Part shown: positions 12,011 to 20,768 of the stretch, in pieces | Layout: the number at the start of each line of letters is the position of its first letter | Numbering within the stretch: position 1 is the first letter of the stretch | NCBI RefSeq assembly: GCF_040256395.1 | Contig: NZ_CP158299.1 | Location: 1,765,501-1,829,500 of the forward strand | Reading direction: 5' to 3' | Source of the DNA: Deinococcus sonorensis KR-87 | Lineage (GTDB): Bacteria; Deinococcota; Deinococci; Deinococcales; Deinococcaceae | Length of the DNA stretch: 64,000 nucleotides | The notes under the pieces: model-generated | Seen by the model: only the letters and a program-made list of their open reading frames with translations | Databases searched by the model: none | Told to the model about the DNA's origin: nothing | Program-made: the position numbers and the translations under genes

Positions 12011-12288
12011 TGTGATATGCGCTGCTATTCATGAGGTATGCACCTTGCTTCACCAGGATTCAAGATCTGTGAAGACGTGACGTAGAAGGCTGATCGCTTC
12101 AAGTGACAGCGAGGATTCAGCGGTGAGCACGCGTGTCACATCTCTTTCACGACGTGGAGAGTACGGCCTGAATCCACATAAATCTGCCTAGACAGGTCCT
12201 GGCTCATGCATAACGGCTGCTCTACATTCGGCCAATCAATTCAGATCAGCTGATCGTGACAGCGGCCAGCACGCGCCCGGAGGTTTGC
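12011..12288. other. Intergenic region upstream of the subtilisin gene
   Basis: About 280 bases without a supported gene and less G+C-rich than the surroundings. It holds a perfect 12-bp palindrome GATCAGCTGATC (12244-12255), a possible -10 TACATT (12223-12228) without a clear -35, and the ribosome site GGAGG (12279-12283) of the protease. I see no structured RNA. Confidence 0.4.
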
Positions 12289-14088
12289 ATGAAGAACGCC
12301 CGTTCCCTGCCCTATGCCTTGACCACCCTTGCCCTGATCCTGGCCGCCTGCGGACAGCCCAGCACTCCGTCTGTTCCCTCCGCCACTGCCCCGCAGCCCA
12401 GCACCAGCACGCCGGCGCCGGTGGCCACCACTGACCCCGCCGAGCCGGACGCCTACCTGGTGGGCTTCCGGCAGGGGGGCATCGCCGCGCTCTCGGTGAA
12501 CTCCCAGGCGCAGCGGGTGGAGCAGGCGGGCGGCCAGGTGCGGGCACAGTGGGGCAACCTCGCGGCGGTGGCGGCCCGGCTGACCCCGGCACAGGTGGCG
12601 AAGCTGAAGGCCGATCCCAGCGTGGAGTACGTGGAGCCGGACTACCAGCGGCACGCGCTGGGCATGCGGAGCGGCGCCACCGACGCGCAGGCGGCCAAAG
12701 GCAAGCCGGCCCCAGCTCCCGCTCCCACCCCTGCCCCCGTCAGCACCTCGTCTACCCCGCTGTGGACGGCCAATGGCGAGACCACCTGGGGCGACACGGC
12801 CCTGCGGGTGCCGAGTCTGCAGAGCAGCAACTACACCGGGGCCGGCGTGGCGGTCTGCGTGGGCGACACCGGCATCGACGGCAACCACCCGGAGTTCCAG
12901 CGCCGCCTCCAAGGCTTCAAGAACTTCGTGACCAGCGAGACGAACCGCAACGACGCCTACCAGCTCAACGACGTGTCGCACCACGGCACCCACGTGTCCG
13001 GCACCATCTTCGCGCAGTACGGCGCCGGCACCGGCGCCAGCGGCCTGCAGTCGGGCGAGAGCAGCAACGGGGTGGGTGGGGTGGCCACCGGCGCGCACCT
13101 CTACATGGCGCGCGTGCTGGGCGACACCGGCAGCGGCAGCAGCAGCCAGATCATTAACGGCGTGAACTGGTGCGCGGCGCAGCTCAAGAGCAAGGGCGGC
13201 ACCGAGGCTCACGTGGTGATCAGCCTCTCGCTGGGCGGCGGCAGCGCCAGCCAGACCGAGCAGCGCGCCTACACCGCCGCCTACAACTCAGGCGCCCTGA
13301 TCGTGGCGGCCACCGGCAACGACGGCGCGGCGGTGAGCTACCCGGCCGCCTACACCAACGTGCTGGCGGTGGGCGCCATTGACGACACCGGCACGGTGGC
13401 GAGCTTCAGCAACTTCGGCAGCAAGGTGGCGCTGGTCGGACCGGGCGTGCACGTGCTCTCCAGCGTGCCGCTGGGCCAGGGCAGCGCAGCCTCGGCCAGT
13501 GCGACGGGCGTGGCGGCCTTCACCGACGTGAGCGGCGCGGACAAGAGCGGCAGGGGCACCTTCAGCGGCAACATCGTGGCCGCCGGCGCCGGCACCGGCA
13601 CCGCCGGGAGCAACGAGTTCTGCGGCACCAGCACCCGCAACACGGCGCTGAGCGGCAACATCGCCCTGATCGGGCGCGGCACCTGCAGCTTCGAGGAGAA
13701 GGTGGCCAACGCGGTGGCCAGCGGCGCCAAGGGCGTCATGGTCTACAACAACGTGGCCGGAGCGCTGGGCATGAGCCTCACCAACAGCTACAGCATCCCG
13801 GTGGTGGGCATCACCCAGACCGACGGCAAGGCCACCCTGGCCAAGCTGCCGACCACCGGCACGGTGGCCGTGACCGCCGCCGACTACGAGTACTTCGACG
13901 GCACCAGCATGGCGACCCCGCACGTCAGCGCCGCGGCCGCCGTGGTGTGGGCCGCCAAGCCCACCCTGACGCCGGCCCAGCTGACCACCCAGCTGACCAG
14001 CACCGCCACCGACCTGGGCGCGGCCGGCAAGGACAACTACTACGGCTACGGCCTGGTGAACCCGCTCAAGGCCATCACCGGCAACTGA
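12289..14088 (+). CDS. Secreted subtilisin-like serine protease (S8) with PA domain, lipoprotein
   Basis: A 599-residue exported protease. The signal peptide ends in the lipobox ALILAAC, so the mature protein is probably lipid-anchored. An I9-type propeptide (AYLVGFRQG ... VEYVEPDYQR, about 45-120) precedes a proline-rich linker. The catalytic triad is Asp in CVGDTGIDGNHP, His in HHGTHVSGTI and Ser in DGTSMATPHVSAAAAV. A protease-associated domain (NIALIGRGTCSFEEKVANA) is inserted between the His and Ser segments. Start at 12289 chosen for GGAGG 5 nt upstream. Such proteases feed peptide nutrition in Deinococcus; this role is inferred. Confidence 0.93.
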   Translation: MKNARSLPYALTTLALILAACGQPSTPSVPSATAPQPSTSTPAPVATTDPAEPDAYLVGFRQGGIAALSVNSQAQRVEQAGGQVRAQWGNLAAVAARLTPAQVAKLKADPSVEYVEPDYQRHALGMRSGATDAQAAKGKPAPAPAPTPAPVSTSSTPLWTANGETTWGDTALRVPSLQSSNYTGAGVAVCVGDTGIDGNHPEFQRRLQGFKNFVTSETNRNDAYQLNDVSHHGTHVSGTIFAQYGAGTGASGLQSGESSNGVGGVATGAHLYMARVLGDTGSGSSSQIINGVNWCAAQLKSKGGTEAHVVISLSLGGGSASQTEQRAYTAAYNSGALIVAATGNDGAAVSYPAAYTNVLAVGAIDDTGTVASFSNFGSKVALVGPGVHVLSSVPLGQGSAASASATGVAAFTDVSGADKSGRGTFSGNIVAAGAGTGTAGSNEFCGTSTRNTALSGNIALIGRGTCSFEEKVANAVASGAKGVMVYNNVAGALGMSLTNSYSIPVVGITQTDGKATLAKLPTTGTVAVTAADYEYFDGTSMATPHVSAAAAVVWAAKPTLTPAQLTTQLTSTATDLGAAGKDNYYGYGLVNPLKAITGN

Positions 14089-14101
14089 AGCCAAAAGGGG
14101 A

Positions 14102-14130
14102 GGGGGCCGGACCACCGTGGTCCGGCCCCC
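14102..14130. terminator. Bidirectional terminator between convergent genes
   Basis: GGGGGCCGGACCAC (14102-14115) and its exact complement (14117-14130) around a single base; lies between the convergent protease and PEGA genes. Confidence 0.75.
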
Positions 14131-14143
14131 TTGCTGTGCCGTG

Positions 14144-15061
14144 TTACCGCAGGGTGCAGGTGAAGCTGCCGCTCGCCGCGTCGCACCCGACCGTCAGGGT
14201 GGCCCCGCTGCGGAGGCTCACGGGCAGGCGCTGGCCGGGCTGGCCGTCCAGCGGGCTGATCAGCAGAGTATGGTTGCCGGCCTTGACCTGGACCAGCAGC
14301 GGCGTGACCCCCAGCGGCACCTCATCCAGCGCCACGCTCGCCGGCACACTGCTCTCCACCACCAGCCGTCCCAGCCGCAATGGCACCGGGCGCAGCGCCG
14401 GGGTCAAGGTCAGGCGCTGGTCCGGGTTAATCGTGACGGTCTGGGTAAAGGTGACGTAGCCGTCACGCTCCACCCGCACCGTCACGCTGCCGGCCGGCAC
14501 CGGCACGTCCGTCAGCGGGGTGCGGCCCAGCACCTCGCCGTTCACTGTGACCCGCGCGTCCAGCGGTGAGCCGGTCACGCTCAGCGTTCCGAAGTCGCTG
14601 ACCCGGAACACGTCGGTGGCCACGTTCCAGCTGCCGGCGGGCAGGGTGCGGGTGGCCGCCGCCACCGCCGCGCCCAGCGCACTCACGCTGGTGGTGCCCA
14701 CCGCGCCCTGCAGGTCCAGCGGCTGCTGACTCGCCACCGTGAACAGCTGGGTGAAGCCGGACAGCGGGGGCAGAGCCAGCTGCCGCTGCACGCCCGCGCG
14801 GGTGAAGGGGCCATCCGCAGGAGCGAGCAGCTGGGTGGCTCCGTGCTCGGGGAGCAGCAGGCCGTACACGTAGGCGTCCGCGTTGGACGTGGCCTGCACG
14901 GCCACAGGACCGGGCCGGCGGAAGTACCCGGGGCGCACCTCCGGCACAGGGAAGGTGGTGGACAGCTGAAGACGGGCACCCGGCTGGCCCCGCAGGGCCG
15001 CGGGCGCGCAGGCGGTCAGCCCCAGGCTGGCGAGCAGCAGGGGCACGGCAGAGCGGCGCAT
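14144..15061 (-). CDS. PEGA-domain lipoprotein (DUF4384-like N-terminus)
   Basis: A 305-residue exported protein with the short signal LLLASLGLTAC, a lipobox. The middle (ATSNADAYVYGLLLPEHG ... PFTRAG) resembles DUF4384-type domains of Deinococcus surface proteins. Two PEGA-like repeats follow: LSVTGSPLDARVTVNGEVLG / TPLTDVPVPAGSVTVRVERD (about 180-225) and LVVESSVPASVALDEVPLG / VTPLLVQVKAGNHTLLI (about 250-285). PEGA repeats are beta-sandwich modules of cell-surface proteins that bind wall or partner proteins. TACGCT (15073-15068) lies 6 nt before the ATG, which decides this start. Confidence 0.75.
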   Translation of the reverse strand: MRRSAVPLLLASLGLTACAPAALRGQPGARLQLSTTFPVPEVRPGYFRRPGPVAVQATSNADAYVYGLLLPEHGATQLLAPADGPFTRAGVQRQLALPPLSGFTQLFTVASQQPLDLQGAVGTTSVSALGAAVAAATRTLPAGSWNVATDVFRVSDFGTLSVTGSPLDARVTVNGEVLGRTPLTDVPVPAGSVTVRVERDGYVTFTQTVTINPDQRLTLTPALRPVPLRLGRLVVESSVPASVALDEVPLGVTPLLVQVKAGNHTLLISPLDGQPGQRLPVSLRSGATLTVGCDAASGSFTCTLR

Positions 15062-15110
15062 GGCTCCAGCGTACCGGGAGAAGCTGACGTGAAGCTGTTC
15101 GGCGGCCGGC

Positions 15111-16142
15111 TCAGCTGGCCTGACCGCCCACGATGGCCACCGCCCGCTCCAGCAGCTCATCGGTGATCTGGTGGTGGAATACGAAGCGCACCCGGTCGGG
15201 CTCCAGGGCCGACGAGCGCAGCCCCTGGGCCGCCCAGCGGTCCACGTGCGTCTGGGCGTCCGGGATGGTCGCGTAGATCATGTTGGTCTGCACGGTGTTC
15301 AGGTCCACGTCGTGGCCCGCGTTCAGCAGCGCCTCGGCCAGCACCCGCGCCCGGCGGTGGTCATCCTGCAGCTTGGCCGGCCCCTCGCGCAGCGCGATCA
15401 GGCCGGCGGCGGCCAGAATTCCCGCCTGCCGCATGCCGCCGCCCATCATCTTGCGGTAGCGGTGCGCCCGCCCGATGAAAGCGCGGCTGCCCAGTAGCAC
15501 ACTCCCCACCGGGGCGCCCAGCCCCTTGGAGAGGCACAGGCTGACCGAGTCGAAGTGCTGGGTGATCTCGCGCACCGGAACATTCAGCGCCGCCGCCGCG
15601 TTCATCACGCGGGCGCCGTCCAGGTGGAGCGGCAGCCCTTCGCTGCTCGCCACCTCACGGGCGCCACGGATCACCTCCAGCGGCAGCACCGTCCCGCCCG
15701 CCTTGTTGTGGGTGTTCTCCAGGCTGATCAGGCCGCTGGGCGACTGGTGGATGCTGCGCCGCACCGCCCGCCGCAGCTGCTCCGGGTCCGGCACGCCGCC
15801 GGGGGCCGGCACGAAGCGCGGGACCACGCCGCTGAAGGTGGCCATCATGCCCAGCTCCCACTCGTAGATGTGGCTGCCCTCGGCACAGATGACCTCCTCG
15901 CCACGCTGGGTGTGCACCGCGATGGCCACCTGGTTGGTCATGGTGCCGGACGGCATGAAGAGGCCCGCCTCGAAGCCGAGCAGCTGAGCGGCCTCCGCCT
16001 GCAGTTCGTTGACGGTGGGGTCCTCGGCGTACACGTCGTCGCCCACCAGCGCTTCGGCCATCGCCCGGCGCATCTCCGGGGTAGGGGTGGTGACGGTGTC
16101 GCTTCTGAGGTCGATGATCGGCTGGTCGCTGGAAACGGTCAT
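15111..16142 (-). CDS. Low-specificity L-threonine aldolase (GntG/LtaE-like)
   Basis: A 343-residue PLP enzyme that splits threonine or allo-threonine to glycine and acetaldehyde. The N-terminus [20 protein letters not shown] is diagnostic, followed by [39 protein letters not shown] and the PLP lysine in [15 protein letters not shown]. Family length is about 340. TAGCAT (16154-16149) lies 6 nt before the ATG. It is separate from its neighbours, and its 3' end lies 50 nt upstream of the PEGA gene start. Confidence 0.92.
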   Translation of the reverse strand: MTVSSDQPIIDLRSDTVTTPTPEMRRAMAEALVGDDVYAEDPTVNELQAEAAQLLGFEAGLFMPSGTMTNQVAIAVHTQRGEEVICAEGSHIYEWELGMMATFSGVVPRFVPAPGGVPDPEQLRRAVRRSIHQSPSGLISLENTHNKAGGTVLPLEVIRGAREVASSEGLPLHLDGARVMNAAAALNVPVREITQHFDSVSLCLSKGLGAPVGSVLLGSRAFIGRAHRYRKMMGGGMRQAGILAAAGLIALREGPAKLQDDHRRARVLAEALLNAGHDVDLNTVQTNMIYATIPDAQTHVDRWAAQGLRSSALEPDRVRFVFHHQITDELLERAVAIVGGQAS

Positions 16143-16202
16143 GCGCCGATGCTAGCGGATAGGGAAGGGCCGCTTCTGTGGCGGCAGGCAGTACGGGCGC
16201 GG

Positions 16203-16796
16203 TTACTTGCCGTCGTCCACCTGGATGGTCACGCGGGTGAGGGTGTCGGGCGTGGCGCCGTTCTCGGTGCGGGTCAGCGCATTCACCGCCGCCTGTCCAC
16301 TCAGCACCCGGCCGAACACCGTGTACTGCCCGTTCAGGAAGGGCGCCGGTGCCAGTGTGATGAAGAACTGCGAGCCGTTGCTGCTGGTGTTCTGGCTGCG
16401 GGCCATGCCCAGCACCCCCGCCGCATTGAAGGTCAGGTCCGGCGTCACCTCGGTGTAGTAGCTGTAGCCGGGACCGCCGGTGCCGCTGCCGGTGGGGTCG
16501 CCGCCCTGCGCCACGAAGCCTTCCACCACCCGGTGAAAGGGCGTGCCGTCGTAGTAGCGGTTGAGACTCAGGAACACGAAGCTGTTCACGGTCGTGGGCG
16601 CGGCGGCTGCGTCCAGCTCCACCGTCACGGTCCCTTTGCTGGTGGTCAGCACGGCGTGGTAGTGCTTCGCCGGATCAATGACCCACTTCGGTCCGAGAAA
16701 CGAGCGGACCGGCTGGTCGGTGAGCGGCGGGACCGTGACCCACGCGGCCTGGGCGGTGGCGGCGGACAGCAGCAGAAGCGGCAGGAGCAGGCGCAT
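16203..16796 (-). CDS. Exported cyclophilin-type peptidyl-prolyl isomerase
   Basis: A 197-residue foldase with signal peptide MRLLLPLLLLSAATAQAA. The cyclophilin domain (residues about 45-190) has TPFHRVVEGFVAQGGD (catalytic Arg and Phe), NGSQFFITLA and GQYTVFGRV. The aromatic that binds cyclosporin is not conserved. It should assist folding of secreted proteins outside the membrane by cis-trans isomerisation of proline bonds. TAGACT (16809-16804) lies 7 nt before the ATG, so this gene is another leaderless candidate. Confidence 0.92.
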   Translation of the reverse strand: MRLLLPLLLLSAATAQAAWVTVPPLTDQPVRSFLGPKWVIDPAKHYHAVLTTSKGTVTVELDAAAAPTTVNSFVFLSLNRYYDGTPFHRVVEGFVAQGGDPTGSGTGGPGYSYYTEVTPDLTFNAAGVLGMARSQNTSSNGSQFFITLAPAPFLNGQYTVFGRVLSGQAAVNALTRTENGATPDTLTRVTIQVDDGK

Positions 16797-16861
16797 GCCC
16801 GCCAGTCTAGCCTGAGGAGCCGGGCGGCCCTTCCCTCATGCGGTTCGGGCATCATCGAGCT

Positions 16862-17584
16862 GTGCGCCGCCTCGCTGCCCTGATCCTGCTGACCGCCTGC
16901 GCCCCGACCCAGGCGGTCCGCGACGACGCCCTGACCTACCGCAACGCCGCCTACACGGTGGTGACACTGAACCCGGCCCAGGAGCAGCTGCGGCTGTACT
17001 GGCAGGACGCGCAGGGCCAGCCGTACGGCACGGTGGCCGCGCTGAAGGCCGAGCTGACCCGGCGCGGCGAGCGGCTGCTGTTTGCCACCAACAGCGGCAT
17101 CTACGCCCCGGGCTTCCGGCCGCTGGGCCTGCACGTGGAGGCGGGGCGGACGCTGGTGCCGCTGAACCGCGCGCGCTCCGGCGGGAATTTTGCGCTGCTG
17201 CCCAACGGGGTGTTCTGGCTGGACGGCGCGCAGGCGGGCGTGATGGAGTCGCGGGCCTTCGAGCGCAGCGGGCGCCGGCCCCGGTACGCCACCCAGTCTG
17301 GGCCGCTGCTGGTGCAGCACGGGCGGCTGCACCCGGAGTTCCGGGCGGGCAGCCAGAGCCTGAAGCTGCGCAGCGGGGTGGGCGTGTGTGCCGGCGGAAC
17401 GGTGAAGTTCGTGCTGAGTGAGGCGCCGGTCAACTTCCACGACTTTGCGGTGTTCTTCCGGGACCGGCTGGGCTGCCCGGACGCGCTGTACCTGGACGGC
17501 AGCATCAGCACCATCTACACCCCGGAGCGCGGCGACCGCCAGCTGGTCGGCTATGCCGGCATCTGGGCGGTCACGGCGCGCTAG
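16862..17584 (+). CDS. Phosphodiester glycosidase (NAGPA/DUF2233) lipoprotein
   Basis: A 240-residue exported protein. With the GTG start at 16862 the signal is very short, RRLAALILLTAC, ending in a lipobox. The NAGPA domain shows LLFATNSGIYAPGFRPLGLHV, NGVFWLDG, ATQSGPLLVQ, RSGVGVCAGG and ALYLDGSISTIYTP, the last being the conserved DGG/S segment. Relatives remove GlcNAc from phosphodiesters or act on wall teichoic-type polymers; the substrate here is unknown. An in-frame ATG at 16838 has no ribosome site, whereas CATCAT lies 6 nt before the GTG. The 3' end overlaps the convergent MFS gene by 14 nt. Confidence 0.8.
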   Translation: MRRLAALILLTACAPTQAVRDDALTYRNAAYTVVTLNPAQEQLRLYWQDAQGQPYGTVAALKAELTRRGERLLFATNSGIYAPGFRPLGLHVEAGRTLVPLNRARSGGNFALLPNGVFWLDGAQAGVMESRAFERSGRRPRYATQSGPLLVQHGRLHPEFRAGSQSLKLRSGVGVCAGGTVKFVLSEAPVNFHDFAVFFRDRLGCPDALYLDGSISTIYTPERGDRQLVGYAGIWAVTAR

Positions 17585-18806
17585 CGGGCGCGTCGGGGGC
17601 GGGGTCCGGTGCCGGTCGCCTCAGCAGCCACAGCACCGGCAGCTGGATCAGCGCGGCCAGCCCCAGCGCCGTACGCACCCCCGCCAGATTGCCCAGCAGC
17701 CCGAACAGCGGCCCGAAGCTCACCTGCCCCAGCGCGTCGGCCTGCCCGGCGAGGCTGTTGACGGTGGCGCGGGTTCCGGAGGCGAGGCCCTGGTTGAGCC
17801 AGCCGCTGTAGAGCGGGCCGTACAGCCCGCGCAGCACGCCCAGCGCCAGCAGCGCCGAGGCCGCCCACCAGAAGCCCGGCGCGAGCGCGAAGGCCAGCAG
17901 ACACAGCAGCATCAGCAGGCTGAGCGTTCTCAGGGTGCGCCGCAGCTGCCGGGCATCGCTGGGGTCCAGCCGCCGGCGCAGCGGCTCGGTGACGATCATC
18001 CCGGTCACCAGTCCGGCCAAGCTGAGCAGCACGAACACGGTGGGGCCACTGAGCCCACCCGGCAGCCCGGTGGTCACGATCAGCTGGTATTCCCGCAGCC
18101 GGTCAATGGCCTCGCTGCTGGCGCCGTGCAGCATCGCCACCCCAATCAGCACGGTCAGCACCCGGCTGGCCCGCACCTCGCGCACGCCGGAGCGCAGCGT
18201 GGAGGCCATCGCCCGCCACTGGCCCTCTCCGGCGTGCGGGTCCGGGGCAAAGCCGCGTTCCGGCATGCACAGCGCCAGGGCGGCGCTCAGGGCCAGCATC
18301 AGCAGGCCGCCGGCCAGCACCGGCCACTGCAGGCCCCAGCGCGAGAGCGCCAGCGCCCCCAGCACGCCCAGGATGCCGGCCATCCGGCCATACTGGCTGC
18401 CGCTCAGGAACAGGCGGGCGGCCGGGGCCTCGCCCACCTCGTCGGCAAGCCACGCCTGCTCGGCCCCCGACAGGAAGGTGTAGCCGGCGGCGGCGACCAG
18501 CTGGGCCAGCAGCAGCGCCCAGAACACGGGCACCGCACCCACCAGCAGCATGGCCACGCCCAGGCACAGGCAACCCAGGATGACGGACAGCCGGCGGCTG
18601 AAGCGGTCGGCCACCACGGCGGTCGGGACTTCCAGCAGCAGGACGGCGCCTTCCAGCACGGCACCCACCAGCAGCAGCTGAAGGGGGGTCAGGTGAGCCA
18701 CCTGAATGAAATACAGGCCCTGCAGGGTAAACGCGAGGGCAAACGCCAGCGATTGAATGGAGGTCAGGGCAAGGTAAGCCCGGACCGGGGTGGTCTGAAA
18801 CAGCAT
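17571..18806 (-). CDS. Major facilitator superfamily transporter
   Basis: A 411-residue membrane protein with about 12 hydrophobic segments. The first helices read AYLALTSIQSLAFALAFTLQ and LLLVGAVLEGAVLLLEVPTA, then VVADRFSRRLSVILG, an MFS motif-A-like loop between TM2 and TM3; EQAWLADEVGE follows. It looks like a drug or sugar efflux MFS with no named substrate. AGGAG lies 5 nt before the ATG, unlike the leaderless genes around it. TACACT (18960-18955) may be its -10, giving a leader of about 140 nt that includes a palindrome. Confidence 0.85.
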   Translation of the reverse strand: MLFQTTPVRAYLALTSIQSLAFALAFTLQGLYFIQVAHLTPLQLLLVGAVLEGAVLLLEVPTAVVADRFSRRLSVILGCLCLGVAMLLVGAVPVFWALLLAQLVAAAGYTFLSGAEQAWLADEVGEAPAARLFLSGSQYGRMAGILGVLGALALSRWGLQWPVLAGGLLMLALSAALALCMPERGFAPDPHAGEGQWRAMASTLRSGVREVRASRVLTVLIGVAMLHGASSEAIDRLREYQLIVTTGLPGGLSGPTVFVLLSLAGLVTGMIVTEPLRRRLDPSDARQLRRTLRTLSLLMLLCLLAFALAPGFWWAASALLALGVLRGLYGPLYSGWLNQGLASGTRATVNSLAGQADALGQVSFGPLFGLLGNLAGVRTALGLAALIQLPVLWLLRRPAPDPAPDAPASAP

Positions 18807-19171
18807 GTCACTCCTGTGGCTGATGCGAAGAGAGCGGTCAGGCGGCGCGCCGGCAGACGACCGGCGGCCCGCCGGACGGACCTTGGAACAGGGAAGAGGC
18901 GCTCAGCGCAGGAGAATTGACATGGTGAATCACCACCGCGAAGGGTGTATTGGAAGTGTAAGCGGCTGCCCTGGAGCCGCCCATCCGCCAGATGGCAGAT
19001 GCCGGGGCGGCCGCGTCACCGTACGCTGGTCCTGATCGCCCGGAATGCCTGGCGTGCGGCCCTTCCCCCATTCAAGGAGTGCAGTCCAGCGTGCGTCCCA
19101 CCCTCTGATCAGATCGTTCTGCGTTGACGGCCCCGTCTACCGGGCCGCTTCCTTGACCTGTCGGAGGGTGT
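18807..19171. promoter_or_regulatory. Divergent 365-bp region between the MFS and ABC-F genes
   Basis: No gene is supported here. It contains TTGACA (18917-18922) directly followed by a near-perfect palindrome TGGTGAATCACCA (18923-18935), a TACACT on the minus strand (18960-18955), TACGCT on the plus strand (19022-19027), and a small hairpin CGGCCC/GGGCCG just before the ABC-F ribosome site. A long leader before an ABC-F gene is reminiscent of attenuated antibiotic-inducible genes, but I cannot show an attenuator. Confidence 0.4.
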
Positions 19172-20758
19172 GTGAGCTGGATATTGAATGGTGTCGCCAA
19201 GGGGTACGGCGACGATGTGGTTTTTGAGGATGTTTCCCTGGAGCTGGCTCCCGGCCAGCGGCTGGCCCTGATCGGCGAGAACGGCAGCGGCAAGAGCACC
19301 CTGCTGCGGCTGCTGGCGGGTCTGGACCTGCCGGACGCTGGCACGGTACGCCTGGACAGCCGCCCCGCGCTGCTGACCCAGACCAACGACACGGGCCGTG
19401 GGCGCCTGCTGGAGGCCGTGACACCGCCGGACCTGCGCGGGGCTCAGGTGGCCTTCGCCCGGGCCACTGAAGGGCTGGCGACTGGCACTCCAGAAGCGCT
19501 GGAGCGCTTTTCGGCGGCCGAGGAACAGTACCGGCAGCTGGGCGGCTACGACTGGGAGGGTCGGGCGGCCAGCGTGCTCAGCGGCCTGGGCCTGGACCCG
19601 CAGGCCGACGCGGCCCGGCTGTCCGGCGGGCAGGCCCGGCGGCTGATGCTGGCGCGGCTGCTGCTGGCCCCGGCGGACCTCTACCTGCTGGACGAGCCCA
19701 CCAACCACCTGGACGCGGCCTCCACTGAATGGCTGGAACACTGGCTGCGCGCGTCCTCTGCGGCCTTCGTGATCGCCAGCCACGACCGGGCCTTTCTGGA
19801 CGCGGTGGCGGGGCAGGTGGCGGAACTGGAGCGCGGTCAGCTGACGCTCTACCCCGGCACCTACACGGCGGCCATGCAGCTGAAGGCCACCCTGCGGGCG
19901 GCCCAGGCCCGCGATCACGCGGCCTACCAGCGGCAACGCTCCGCGCTGGAGGAAGAGGCGAGGCGCCGGCAGAGCAAGGCCCACAGCGCCAACACCTTCA
20001 ACCCCAAGCGAGCGCGCGACAACGACAAGTTTCTGGCCAACCACAAGGCCCAGGTCACCCAGAACGTGAACGCCAGTCAGGCCCGGGCGCTGGAACGGCG
20101 GATGGAGCGGCTCACGGTGATCGAGAAGCCCTTCGACGACCACCGCCGGCTGCGGCTGGACCTGCCGGACGCACTGCCGGGGCCGGCCGAGGTGCTGCGG
20201 ATCCGGAACCTGATGGTGGAGCGCGGCGGCAGGGCCGTCATCAATGGGCTGAGCCTGGATGTGCGCCGAGGCGAGCGGCTGGCGCTGGTGGGGCCCAACG
20301 GCAGCGGCAAGAGCACCCTGCTGGCGGCGGTGCGCGGCGCGCTCCCGTATGGCGGCGAGCTGCAGCTGGGCCAGGGTCTGCAGCTGGCCTGGGCCGGTCA
20401 GCACGGGGAGGAGCTGGCGGGCCTGCACACCCTGGCGGACGCGCTGCTGGACGCCAATGTGCAGCTCACGCCGCACCAGCTGTACGAGATCGCCGCCCAG
20501 GTGGGGCTGCCGCCCGACCCGACCTTTCCGCTCTCCGGCCTGTCGGGCGGGCAACGCACCCGGCTCACGCTGGCCCGGCTGGGCGTGACCCGCGCCCAGC
20601 TGCTGCTGCTGGACGAGCCCACCAACCATCTGGACGTGCGCGCCATTGAGGCGCTGGAGCAGCTGCTGCTGGACTTTCCCGGCACGGTGCTGCTGGCCAG
20701 CCACGACCGGCGGCTGGTGGAGCGGGTGGCGACCCGGCGGCTGGAGCTGGGGGCCTGA
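19172..20758 (+). CDS. ABC-F family ATPase (ribosome-associated)
   Basis: A 528-residue protein with two ABC domains and no membrane segment. Domain 1: Walker A GENGSGKSTLL (about 34), signature LSGGQARRLMLARLL, Walker B YLLDEPTNHLDAA. The linker (about 245-330, ALEEEARRRQSKAHSANTF) is the charged two-helix arm that in ABC-F enters the ribosomal E site. Domain 2: GPNGSGKSTLL, LSGGQRTRLTLARLG, LLLDEPTNHLDVRA. ABC-F proteins relieve stalled or antibiotic-bound ribosomes. Whether this one gives antibiotic protection cannot be read from sequence. GTG start with GGAGGG 3 nt upstream, which is close. Confidence 0.9.
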   Translation: MSWILNGVAKGYGDDVVFEDVSLELAPGQRLALIGENGSGKSTLLRLLAGLDLPDAGTVRLDSRPALLTQTNDTGRGRLLEAVTPPDLRGAQVAFARATEGLATGTPEALERFSAAEEQYRQLGGYDWEGRAASVLSGLGLDPQADAARLSGGQARRLMLARLLLAPADLYLLDEPTNHLDAASTEWLEHWLRASSAAFVIASHDRAFLDAVAGQVAELERGQLTLYPGTYTAAMQLKATLRAAQARDHAAYQRQRSALEEEARRRQSKAHSANTFNPKRARDNDKFLANHKAQVTQNVNASQARALERRMERLTVIEKPFDDHRRLRLDLPDALPGPAEVLRIRNLMVERGGRAVINGLSLDVRRGERLALVGPNGSGKSTLLAAVRGALPYGGELQLGQGLQLAWAGQHGEELAGLHTLADALLDANVQLTPHQLYEIAAQVGLPPDPTFPLSGLSGGQRTRLTLARLGVTRAQLLLLDEPTNHLDVRAIEALEQLLLDFPGTVLLASHDRRLVERVATRRLELGA

Positions 20759-20768
20759 GCCGCGCCCG

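Noticed and set aside
12011..12288. A structured RNA or tRNA before the subtilisin gene
   Set aside because: No cloverleaf, no conserved aptamer motif and no long stem beyond a 12-bp palindrome.
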